Below, piece by piece: positions 1 to 10,076 of a stretch of 64,000 nt of DNA (position 1 is the first letter of the stretch; every line of letters starts with the position of its first letter). A program made the translations under genes and the position numbers. The DNA comes from Branchiostoma lanceolatum. Its lineage: Eukaryota > Chordata > Leptocardii > Amphioxiformes > Branchiostomatidae. Location: positions 25,988,974 through 26,052,973 of the forward strand of contig NC_089724.1 of the NCBI RefSeq assembly GCF_035083965.1, written 5' to 3'. The notes beneath the pieces were generated by a model that was not told where the DNA came from, searched no databases, and saw only the letters and a list, made by a program, of their open reading frames with translations.

Positions 1-1290
1 TGCAGCAGCGACACCTAGCTGCAGTGTGAAGCAGAACCAGGTTATGTTCATTGGCTGTGTACACCAAAATGTATGCACTCTTTATTGAGATCTTACCCAC
101 TTTGTAGCAAATATAGCAGAACCTGTCTTATCGAATATGGAGGTAAAGTATTGTGACGATCACCAGGCATGTAATGAAGTGTCGTGGGAAAAATTAGATT
201 GAAATTACGTACTACTAGTATCTTATTTCTGTGGACGATGTCTTTAGCTGTGTTTCTGCGCATACTGTGAATGGTTTCATCATATATATTGGTTAATCAC
301 TACACAACTAAAGAGTTGATACCTAGCCGACGTTTCGATGACAGTCTGTAACCTTCCCCAGGGCAATACTTTCTGTTTCCACTTCGCACTGTGACAAGGT
401 GTTGCTTCGCGTTGCAGCAGCGACACCTAGCTGCAGTTTGAAGTAGAACCAGGTTATGTTCATTGGCTGTGTTAACAAAAATGTATGCACTCTTTATTGA
501 GATCTTACCCACTTTGTAGCAAATATAGCAGAACCTGTCTTATCGAATATGGAGGTAAAGAATTTTGACGATCACCAGACATGTCATGAAGTGTCGTGGG
601 AAAAATGATTATAATTAAAATTACGTACTACTAGTATCTTATTTCTGTGGACGATGTCTTTAGCTGTGTTTCTGCGCATACTGTGAATGGTTTCATCAAA
701 AATATTGGTAAATCGATATACAACCAAAGACTTGATACCTAGCCGACGTTTCGATGACCGTCTGTCACCCTCCTCAGGGCAATACTTTCTGTTTCCACTT
801 CGCACTGTGACAAGGTGTTGCTTCGCGTTGCAGCAGCGACACCTAGCTGCAGTTCGAAGTAGAACCTGGTTGTGTTCATTGGCTGTGTACACAGAAATGT
901 ATGCACTCTTTATTGAGATCTTACCCACTTCGTAGCAAATATAGCAGAACCTGTCTTATCGAATATGGAGGTAAAGTATTGTGACGATCACCAGGCATGT
1001 AATGAAGTGTCGTGGGAAAAATTAGATTGAAATTACGTACTACTAGTATCTTATTTCTGTGGACGATGTCTTTAGCTGTGTTTCTGTGCATACTGTGAAT
1101 GGTTTCATCATAAATATTGGTAAATCACTACACAACTAAAGAGTTGATACCTAGCCGACGTTTCGATGACAGTCTGTCACCTTCCCCAGGGCAATACTTT
1201 CTGTTTCCACTGTAGGTGTTGTATCACGTTGCAGCAGCGACACCTAGCTGCAGCGTGATGTAGAACCAGGTTGTGTACACAAAAATGCAT
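1..1290. repeat. ~415-bp tandem repeat, Penelope-like/hammerhead-like
   Basis: Three full units and a partial one begin at about 2, 414, 830 and 1231 with the same start (GCAGCAGCGACACCTAGCTG). Each unit contains, read on the minus strand, a CTGAGGA or GGGGA box, a short self-complementary stretch and GAAACGTCGGC (near 329-360, 737-775 and 1147-1190). This layout resembles the CUGANGA / stem II / GAAA core of hammerhead ribozymes that Penelope-like elements carry. Short open frames here are repeat translations, not genes. The tandem structure is directly visible; the origin is inferred. Confidence 0.75.
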
Positions 1291-2130
1291 GCACTCTTTG
1301 TTGAGAACTTACTCAATTCCATTTTAAAGAAAATAAGTGACTGGTTGGTTAATTGGCCACGTGTAAACCGCCGTAGATTTAGCCTTTTATGCAAACCTAT
1401 TATAGCTCCCGAGCCTATATTTGCGGAGAGGAGACTTGGGAGCTGTAATAGATTTGGATACCGGGCTACCGTATATTTCGACGTTCCTAGCACATCCCTC
1501 TTTGTTTACGCAGTTAACAATGACGGCCTTTATTTTCCAGAAATTCATTGGACAGGAGTAGATTATGGCTTGCATTTCCCTTTTTTTTCCGGACTGATTT
1601 GAAGTCCAAATGTAAATCCACCGGCGCCCGCTCGACCCCCAAATTAGCCCGGCAGCCACCGTTACTTCCTGCCACTCTTATGGTAGTGCATTCAAATATC
1701 TACGAACACACACCAATCCAAATAAACAGACATAAACACCGAAAACATAGTCCCCTTCCATGGAGTCAATGACATCATAGTTTGATGTGATCTTAATTTA
1801 CTGATATCTATTGACCTAAGATTTGGGAGCAGAAACCACGGGCGTACAATCGTGGACCCTTTTTCGTAGCTGCTGACTATTGTGGCTGAAAACAGTAGGG
1901 AACCTTCCTGGTGTGAGTGGATCAAATAAATCTTTCCGGATGAGGCTTGTACTCGTCAGTAAAAACCTGGTGTGTCACGCAATGGGGCTGTTTACCGGGT
2001 ATGCAATACAAACGCCCAAACAAAACGACACTGGCAAGCTGTAGTACGGAATCTGGCACCACGTCTACTCAACACTGATATCGTGCCCAGGAAACATGTC
2101 AGATTAAACTTAATCTCGTACACAGGGAAC

Positions 2131-5100
2131 ATGGAGGTCTTCACCTTACTTGAGATCATCGCGGTCTTATGGGTGACGTATTTAGTGTTTACCTGGTGGT
2201 TGGAGAAAGGACGTGTATCACAGGTCAGTTTGTTTTTTAATTTTGTTTGTTCAATTGCAATTTTTATATAAGAACACGATAAAGGCTATTTTCGTAAGTT
2301 CTATACCACAGGACCTTTTGTGTCAAAATGAAATCATATTGGCCGTACTTCGATTTAACGGCTAATGTTGTGTGATGCATTGTATTGTATTGTATGTATA
2401 CATTGCATTCCATATGTACCTTACATTGCATTGGAACCAAGGTATGCACGTAATGTATTCAAGACTGTTACATATCTATTAATCTGCACGACTGTATGGT
2501 ACAACGTATGACAACAACTATTAAATATAATGCAACGTAGAGAATAAATACATGATGAGAAGAAAATTGATAAATACATACTACCTGGCTCATACGTTTA
2601 CCGCCTTTTGGGGCACAGGTAGTTATGATTGAAGGTAGCAGATTTAAGAGGATGATCACAACTGTATAATGGAGGAGTACCCGATGTGTGTACAAATTAC
2701 CAGTATCGTGATTATATCAATTTTATTTACTTACGAGAAGTAACCGGGACATTTTGAGGGGTTTGACGAGGATGAAGGTAAAATACCCAGGTAATGACTC
2801 AGAGATACATAAGGTAACAGTTACTCAAGCAACTGGATAGATTTGAAGAGATCTTTGGAAGATTTGAAAGACTTTTTTCGAAGGTTTTCCGAAGATTATG
2901 GAAGACTTTGAAAATTTCTTTGCAAGATATTTGCATTTCTAAGCGGGGTTCTATTTGTCTACTAGCTGGCAGACAAAACCGTTGTAATCACCGGGTGTGA
3001 CACCGGGTTCGGTAACCTCCTGGCCAGGCGGCTGGACCAGCTCGGCCTGCGGGTGTTCGCTGGCTGTCTAACCGAGGCAGGCGTGGCGGAGTTACGGCAG
3101 TCCTGCTCCGAACGGCTGCAGCCGATCCAGATGGACGTCACCAGCTCAGACAGCGTACAAGCCGCGTTCCGGGTGGTGGAGAGGGCTGTGGGGAGTAAAG
3201 GTAGGAATATTTGCCGATTGGACAGAATCTTCCAGCTTCTAATCTTTTACATTCTAGTCAGATGTTTCTGACCGACACACGCTATCCCCTCATTAATTGC
3301 TGATTTAGAGCCAAATAACTATGTAACTGTAAAGAATGGGGAAATTCTTTGATTCCAGTGGTTTCTATGATAAGATTTTAATACATGTAACATGCAATTC
3401 ATGGCAGGCGAAACATTAACAGATAGATACCAATTATGCTAAAAGCATAATTGCCCAATCAATGCAAAAGTGCAATAATTCCTAAGTGGTAAATGATGGG
3501 AGGTTCATTCGAAGACTAAAGGTGTACATCGACATTCATAGATTATGTAATTATGAACGTCATTTGCATAACTTGTAAACATGTAAACAAGTATAATGTA
3601 ATTTTGATACAAAAGATAATCAATGAAAATAGATGTATCAACGAGACAGAAAATGTACAAAAAAATCTGAATTTTCATGGAGGTTATAAGTATTCGAACT
3701 TTGTTTGATATTGTAATTAAGCTGCGAAACATTTCTATTTTCCTTCAGGTACTTAGCTTGTAGATGAATTAAGATAAACGTAATTTCCTTGCATAGAAAT
3801 GACGGCGTGTGGTGAGTGGCATAATTTTCTTTTTCGTTTTTCCCAGGTTTGTGGGGGCTGGTGAACAATGCAGGCATTCTAGGTTCCGCGGTAGCAACCG
3901 CGGAGTGGGTAACTCTGTCCGATTATAAGGTTTGTATAGCCAGGTTTTCTGGCGACATTCTACGGTAACTGCAGTGAAAATTCCGGTTTTGATATCTCGT
4001 GTTTTGGACATGCTACGGTTGTGATGTTTGAGAGGTAGATAGGAACAGAGAGGAAGTTTGGTCCCCTAGGGGCTAGTTTTGTTGTAGTCTTTGAAAGAGG
4101 ATAATTCAGAAAGGGATACATGAATCGTTATGATTTGTGGTATGAAGATAGCTTAAGTTAAGATTAATTTACATAATTGGATGATGATTATTCAAATCAG
4201 GCACTAATTTTCTTAATCAGTGAAAGCACCTTATAAATCTGACACATTGTACGGTAGAACTCTCAAACATATAATATATGAAACTGAGAAAGAGAGGAAT
4301 ATTCAATAGATATCAAATGAAGCTCTAATTTGCATAATTCCTGAGAATATACTTTCATAATGGTAAAATAACGGACGGGAACATTATAAGGCATAAATCA
4401 TGCAAATTAGGGCCTTATTTACATAATTATTAGAATCAATTAGTGAAGTTAGACAGTCGTGGAACTCTAGATACTAAATTACTTTCTCTTTTATTCTAAT
4501 CATCAGGCCGCCCTGAATGTGAACTTGTTGGGGATGATTGACTAAATACTTAATTACTTTCTCTTTTATTCTAATCATCAGGCCGCCCTGAACGTGAACT
4601 TGTTGGGGATGATTGACTAAATACTAAATTACTTTCTCTTTCATTCTGATCATCAGGCCACCCTGAATGTGAACTTGTTGGGGATGATTGACTAAATACT
4701 TATTTACTTTCTCTTTTATTCTAATCATCAGGCCGCCCTGAACGTGAACTTGTTGGGGATGATTGACTAAATACTAAATTACTTTCTCTTTCATTCTGAT
4801 CATCAGGCCGCCCTGAACGTGAACTTGTTGGGGTTCTTGTTGACAAAATACTAAATTACTTTCTCTTTTATTCTAATCATCAGGCCACCCTGAATGTGAA
4901 CTTGTTGGGGATGATTGATTAAATACTAAATTACTTTCTCTTTCATTCTAATCATCAGGCCACCCTGAATGTGAACTTGTTGGGGATGGTTAACTAAATT
5001 ACTTTCTCTTTCATTCTGATCATCTGGTCGCCCTGAACGTGAACTTGTTGGGGTTGGTTGACTAAATACTAAATTACTTTCTCTTTTATTCTAATCATCA

Positions 5101-8100
5101 GGCCGCCCTGAACGTGAACTTGTTGGAGATGATTGACTTAATACTTATTTACTTTCTCTTTTATTCTAATCATCAGGCCGCCCTGAACGTGAACTTGTTG
5201 GGGATGATTGACTAAATACTTATTTACTTTCTCTTTTATTCTGATCATCATGCCGCCCTGAACGTGAACTTGTTGGGGATGATTGACTAAATACTTATTT
5301 ACTTTCTCTTTCATTCTGATCATCAGGCCGCCCTGAACGTGAACTTGTTGGGGATGATTGACTAAATACTTATTTACTTTCTCTTTTATTCTAATCATCA
5401 GGCCACCCTGAATGTGAATTTGTTGGGGATGATTGATTAAATACTAAATTACTTTCTCTTTTATTCTAATCATCAGGCCACCCTGAACGTGAACTTGTTG
5501 GGGACGATTGATTAAATACTAAATTACTTTCTCTTTCATTCTAATCATCAGGCCACCGGGAATGTGAACTTGTTGGGGATGGTTGACTAAATACTAAATT
5601 ACTTTCTCTTTCATTCTGATCATCAGGCCGCCCTGAACGTGAACTTGTTGGGGTTGGTTGACTAAATACTAAATTACTTTCTCTGTTATTCTAATCATCA
5701 GGCCACCCTGAACGTGAACTTGTTGGGGATGATTGATTAAATACTAAATTCCTTCCTCTTTCATTCTAATCATCAGGCCACCCTGAATGTGAACTTGTTG
5801 GGGATGGTTGACTAAATACTAAATTACTTTCTCTTTCATTCTGATCATCAGGCCGCCCTGAACGTGAACTTGTTGGGGTTGGTTGACTAAATACTAAATT
5901 ACTTTCTCTGTTATTCTAATCATCAGGTCGCCCTGAACGTGAACTTGTTGGGGTTGGTTGACTAAATACTAAATTACTTTCTCTTTCATTCTGATCATCA
6001 GGCCGCCCTGAACGTGAACTTGTTGGGGATGATTGACTAAATACTAAATTACTTTCTCTTTCATTCTAATCATCAGGCCGCCCTGAACGTGAACTTGTTG
6101 GGGATGATTGACTAAATACTAAATTACTTTCTCTTTCATTCTAATCATCAGGCTTCCCTGAACGTGAACTTGTTGGGGATGATTGACTAAATACTTAATT
6201 ACTTTCTCTTTCATTCTAATCATCAGGCCGCCCTGAACGTGAACTTCTTGGGGTTCTTGTTGACAAAATACTAAATTACTTTCTCTTTTATTCTAATCAT
6301 CAGGCCGCCCTGAACGTGAACTTGTTGGGGATGATTGACTATTAGTAAATACTTAATTACTTTCTCTTTTATTCTAATCATCAGGCCGCCCTGAACGTGA
6401 ACTTGTTGGGGATGATTGACTAAATACTAAATTACTTTCTCTTTCATTCTAATCATCAGGCCGCCCTGAACGTGAACTTGTTGGGGATGATTGACGTCAC
6501 CAAGACTTTTCTACCTCTTCTCAAGAAGTCACGTGGTCGTGTCGTCAACGTCGGGAGTGCCGCTGGGAGGCTGCCCATGCACAGCAACACACATTACTCT
6601 GTCTCTAAATACGGCGTGGAGGCGTTTTCTGACTCCCTCAGGTGAAAACTACATTTTCTCGCTTTTCTGTGTAACTACGGCATAAGTGTGTACCGTGTCA
6701 CGTCAGCTGGAGACTAGAAACTGGGGATTTTTCAAAAGCAACGACAAGTGATTTTTTTGACATCGACATATCGCGATGTCTCTGTACTCGGAGATGATGT
6801 TTTATAAACGTGGTCAATGCCTTACATAATGAACACTTAGAAGTACTATACTTACGCTTTGATGCAAATTTGACCGTCCCTTGCCCAGCTTGTCATTGAC
6901 ATCGTCAGAGCCAGAAACACTTCTATCATGAATGCTCATTCGTTAAAAGCTGCCAGAGTTTCAGCCCAGTAAAAATCGTAAATATTTGACCCCTGACCTC
7001 CCTCACGAAACAGCTGGCATCCTCACTTCCGCGCGCAATGCTATTTTCTTCCGGAGAATACTCCATCCCGGTTATAACCGGTTGCGTCACACAGGGCATG
7101 TTCCTGTATCCCTAATATAACCGGGCGAGGCAACTTAAGGATCTATTTTTTATGACTTATTATTCCGTGTCAACTCTCACAACTCCACTAGGTACCCTAA
7201 GACCACCACATCTAAAGCAAGTGTGTTCTCGAGGCCGTTTTAAGAATATCTTTAACACTTATTTTTTAAGCGTTTACCTTAACCTTATCTAGACCGGGGG
7301 GGGGGGGGGGGCAAAAGGTGCCCGCGGCAACTTTGACGTCCAATAGCTGCTGCACGACGTATGCTAGGACTACCAAACTAGTTGGCAACAATTTTATAGT
7401 AATAGTATAAGCTTATGATTTTTTGTGTTGCCATGGCAACGACTTTCTGGCATATTTTACAAAATTCACCAATTTCGGTTTTAACAATGAGGTCTCAAGG
7501 CTTTCTTGATCTACCACATTTGTTTTCCTACATCATTAAGATCCTGTGTTATCTAATGTAACTTTCATGATTAAATATTCATAAATTAAGCTAATTTGAT
7601 GACGTCATCGGTCGAAATCCAAGATGGCGGACAACGATTAGTTAAGGTGTAAACAGGCTTTTCCCCTACTTCAGATTCGTCCATACCTGCTATGTTTTCA
7701 ACAAAAAAACATTAAAATCAAGGTTTCTAGTCTATTTTGATTGTGTTTTGGGGTCTGAAGTAGCAAAAATTGTATTTCTAAAAAATTCTAGATCGCCAAT
7801 CCAAGATGGCGGATCCCATGGGATGGCTGAAGCCTGAAGGCATATGACGTGATTCTATGACCTCATTTTGACGTCAACGCAGTTACCATTGGCAACAGAG
7901 GTCTTGTCAGACTTCATTATCAAAGAAATACCCTTTTTTGTTAAATGATCGGTTAATACCATCATGTATTACAGAAATTCCCTATTTACACGATTTTAAC
8001 AAAGCAATTATATTTATGACGTCATAATTACGTCACATTACGTCATAACAAAACCAAAATTTCAGGAATTATTAAACTTTACATATACATCAGTCTATAC

Positions 8101-9153
8101 AAATTTGGTGATTATACCACATACCGTTCTGAAATTATGGGGGGGGCCGAATAAGCCCCCCCCCCCGTCCAGGAAGTCTAAAAAAAGCCCGGTCTAGATA
8201 GGGTTAAGGATTTCTGATACTGCAAAACAGATCTCTTGAAATTTACCCTCTATTTCAATGCGGTGGTCTTGGTTACCCCGGGATTATGAGAGTCAACGCT
8301 ATGTATTTTTTACAACATAGCGTTGGCTGAAAAGTTTTACAAACGCCAGAATTTACATATGAAGTATTTAACTTTTGGTTCGCCCAGGCGTGCTATGAGG
8401 TGCTTTGGGATCAAAGTTCACATAATCGAGCCTGGCATCTTCCGGACAAACATCAGCAACCTGGACATCCTCATTCGCGGTCTGGACGATAACTGGCAGC
8501 GGCAGAGTCCAGAGACGAGGGAGGAGTACGGAGAAGAGTTCCTACAAGCTGGTTAGTTATTAGCCCTTTCGCAGATTCGAGTACGCATGTGCAATGTCAA
8601 AGGTGAAGGCCCCTGAGACGTAAACATGCCGCCTTCCCATTGTTTTGGAAATCCAGACGATGTCGAGACGAGAACTGTTCATAAGCCAGGGGCCTTCGCC
8701 TTTGACACTGCACATGCGTACTCAAATCTACGAAAGGGCTTATTCAAACATCTTTGTGTGTTTAGGTTATGAGGTGTAGTTCCAGGATGCAAGATATTCT
8801 AAATACAAAATGATTCCTCTTACATGTAATAACATTTTGATAATGAAATATTTATTGACACAACAAATATGCATGCCCTTTATCTGAATAAGAATAAATG
8901 CCTTCTATTTCTATCGACAGCAAAGGACACCGTGGTAGCTATAGATCGGATTAAGGAAGATCCAGTAACTGTCGTTGATGCCATGGAGCATGCGCTGTGC
9001 GCTACCCATCCCCGGAGCCGTTACGTGATTGGCTGGAAGGTATGGCTGGTCGTTGTTCCCATTTCCTGGCTTCCCACGGACCTGGGCGACCTGGCGTATC
9101 GCCTAGTGCTACGGAAGGAAGCAACACCAGCGTCTTGTAAGAAGGATGAATGA
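2131..9153 (+). CDS. SDR9C-type short-chain dehydrogenase (retinol / 17-beta-hydroxysteroid dehydrogenase-like), 6 exons
   Basis: Exons 2131-2223, 2966-3200, 3847-3929, 6460-6641, 8388-8551 and 8921-9153 join in frame through GT-AG introns to 329 codons plus TGA, the usual SDR9C length. Exon 1 gives a hydrophobic N-terminal anchor (residues 4-22) typical of microsomal retinol/hydroxysteroid dehydrogenases. The NAD(P) motif TGCDTGFG is at 40-47, NNAG at 116-119, and the active site is Asn in ALNVNLLG, Ser170 (VNVGSAAG) and Tyr183/Lys187 (YSVSK). The start was chosen as the ATG just before the hydrophobic segment. The family oxidises or reduces retinoids, steroids or other lipid alcohols at the ER; the substrate here is unknown. 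The oddity is intron 3 and the start of exon 4, which are amplified into 26 upstream decoy copies (separate entry). All catalytic residues are present, so the gene looks functional if the last acceptor is used. Confidence 0.9.
2755..2850. repeat. Penelope-type terminal-repeat remnant
   Basis: The stretch GATGAAGGTAAAATACCCAG followed by TTACTCAAGCAACTGGATAG matches, in degenerate form, the terminal arm of the Penelope-like element at 61.5 kb. It lies in intron 1 of the dehydrogenase gene and is followed by purine-rich GAAGAT-type simple sequence to about 2935. Confidence 0.4.
3935..4110. repeat. Dispersed repeat (TACGG-TACTGCAG family) in intron 3
   Basis: This segment shares the pattern TTCTACGGTA, ACTGCAG, then CGTGTTTTGGACATGCTACG with segments near 16.2 kb, 44.4 kb and 51.5 kb. 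It is non-coding, has no terminal repeats I can define, and lies just after exon 3 of the dehydrogenase. About 300 bases of AT-rich unique-looking intron follow. Confidence 0.4.
4471..6495 (+). repeat. 75-bp minisatellite carrying copies of the exon-4 splice acceptor and first 12 codons
   Basis: Counting the exon-start motif gives 27 copies, spaced mostly 75 bases. Each unit has a pyrimidine tract (TTTACTTTCTCTTTTATTC), an acceptor ending CATCAG, and 36 bases encoding AALNVNLLGMID or close variants. In 26 copies the reading then hits TAA (GAC TAA ATA). Only the last copy, whose acceptor precedes 6460, continues into GTCACCAAGACT and the rest of exon 4. The TGACTAA after each coding piece could act as a branch site for the next acceptor. 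Variants include AAC/AAT, GCC/ACC and a GGGGTTCTTGTTGACAAA form. Confidence 0.95.
7277..8209. mobile_element. Non-autonomous inverted-repeat element, family I (copy 1), intron 4 of the dehydrogenase
   Basis: The ends are inverted copies of TTAACCCTATCTAGACCGGG (left end one base different), each followed by long G or C homopolymer runs. The interior is non-coding and carries repeated CCAAGATGGCGG and GACGTCA motifs. A second copy lies in the opposite orientation at 50103-51029. No transposase is visible. Half-related ends occur near 17.7 kb and 60.5 kb. Confidence 0.8.
8563..8739. mobile_element. Short TIR element (MITE) with TTA duplication
   Basis: Arms of about 50 bases begin GCCCTTTCGCAGATTCGAGT and mirror the right end, with AAGGTGAAGGCCCCTG inside. 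TTA flanks both sides, a size and sequence typical of PIF/Harbinger-type insertions. It sits only 11 bases past the exon-5 donor of the dehydrogenase. Confidence 0.75.
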
Positions 9154-9459
9154 TAGTTGAAGCGTGTGATTTCGATGTTGATTTTAACCAAGAAAAAACA
9201 AAACTTCCATCCTCCCTAGAAAGTTAATTGAACAAATATATAATGCAATGTACGTAGTTTTAGCATGCTTCCAATGCATGGGCAAGGCGCTCCCTAAGCA
9301 ATGGTGGAACATTACATTGTTACCATCTCAGCACCACCTCGTTAACCTTCAAATTTAGTTGATTTTACTTAAATTCATTCATGTTTGCAAAGGGTTTCCC
9401 AGAGAAACAGCACCACCAAGCTGTCGATTCGACGGATTCAAAAATTTCAAAAAGTATAA

Positions 9460-9465
9460 AATAAA
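9460..9465 (+). terminator. Candidate poly(A) signal of the dehydrogenase
   Basis: AATAAA lies about 310 bases after the TGA, in the otherwise featureless stretch 9154-9850. No transcript evidence is available; other variants could be used. Confidence 0.3.
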
Positions 9466-9855
9466 AAAGAGTCAGTTGTGATAACGAAACGGCTGTTACT
9501 TGTACGTTGTACGTTATCTAGTAGTTCAGCTCAATTAATAGAGGGCTCGGATGGGAGTATCAGTACCCAGGAGCATGTCAGAAATTTGGCACCTAGCATC
9601 GATGACATTTGAGATAAAACATGACTATAATCACGATCCGAAATATGCCCCATGAATAGGTTAAGCCTAGCTGAAATTATGAAATTAAAATTGCCCGGTT
9701 TCCAGCTCATGCGTTCGCCGGATCCGATCGGATCGCGCTGACATCACCTGGTAGGGCCTTAGATACGCTGTGATGATGGGCGACATCTTGAAACACCTAA
9801 TATCTGCTGTTACCGTAGCAATTACATATGCTAGCTTCTGATTGGTTGTGAAAAA

Positions 9856-10033
9856 AGGACGATCCTGCCAGCAGTACAAAAATTTGCACTGCATACGGGA
9901 CGATCCTGCCAGCAGTACAAAAATTTGCACTGCATACAGGACGATCTTGACAGCAGTGCAAATTTTTGTACTGCTGACAGGATCATCCTGTATGCAGTGC
10001 AAATTTTTGCACTGCTGGCAGGATCGTCCTGCC
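9856..10033. repeat. Near-perfect 178-bp palindrome with internal repeats
   Basis: AGGACGATCCTGCC units alternating with AGCAGTACAAAAATTTGCAC run toward a centre near 9945 and are mirrored to the right end. The DNA or RNA could fold into one long hairpin. It begins 44 bases from the last EGF exon, inside the 3' part of that gene or just beyond it. Confidence 0.85.
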
Positions 10034-10076
10034 ATTAGCCTTTGGCAAAGGTTTTTGTTAAACAGTGAGTACCCAC

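Noticed and set aside
4471-6495. CRISPR-like array of regular repeats
   Set aside because: Units are contiguous 75-bp copies without unique spacers, in an animal gene; the 37-bp array at 22-24 kb fails for the same reason.
8869-8920. ATG at 8869 as start of a separate small gene
   Set aside because: It lies in intron sequence directly before the AG of the last dehydrogenase exon and is in frame only by chance.
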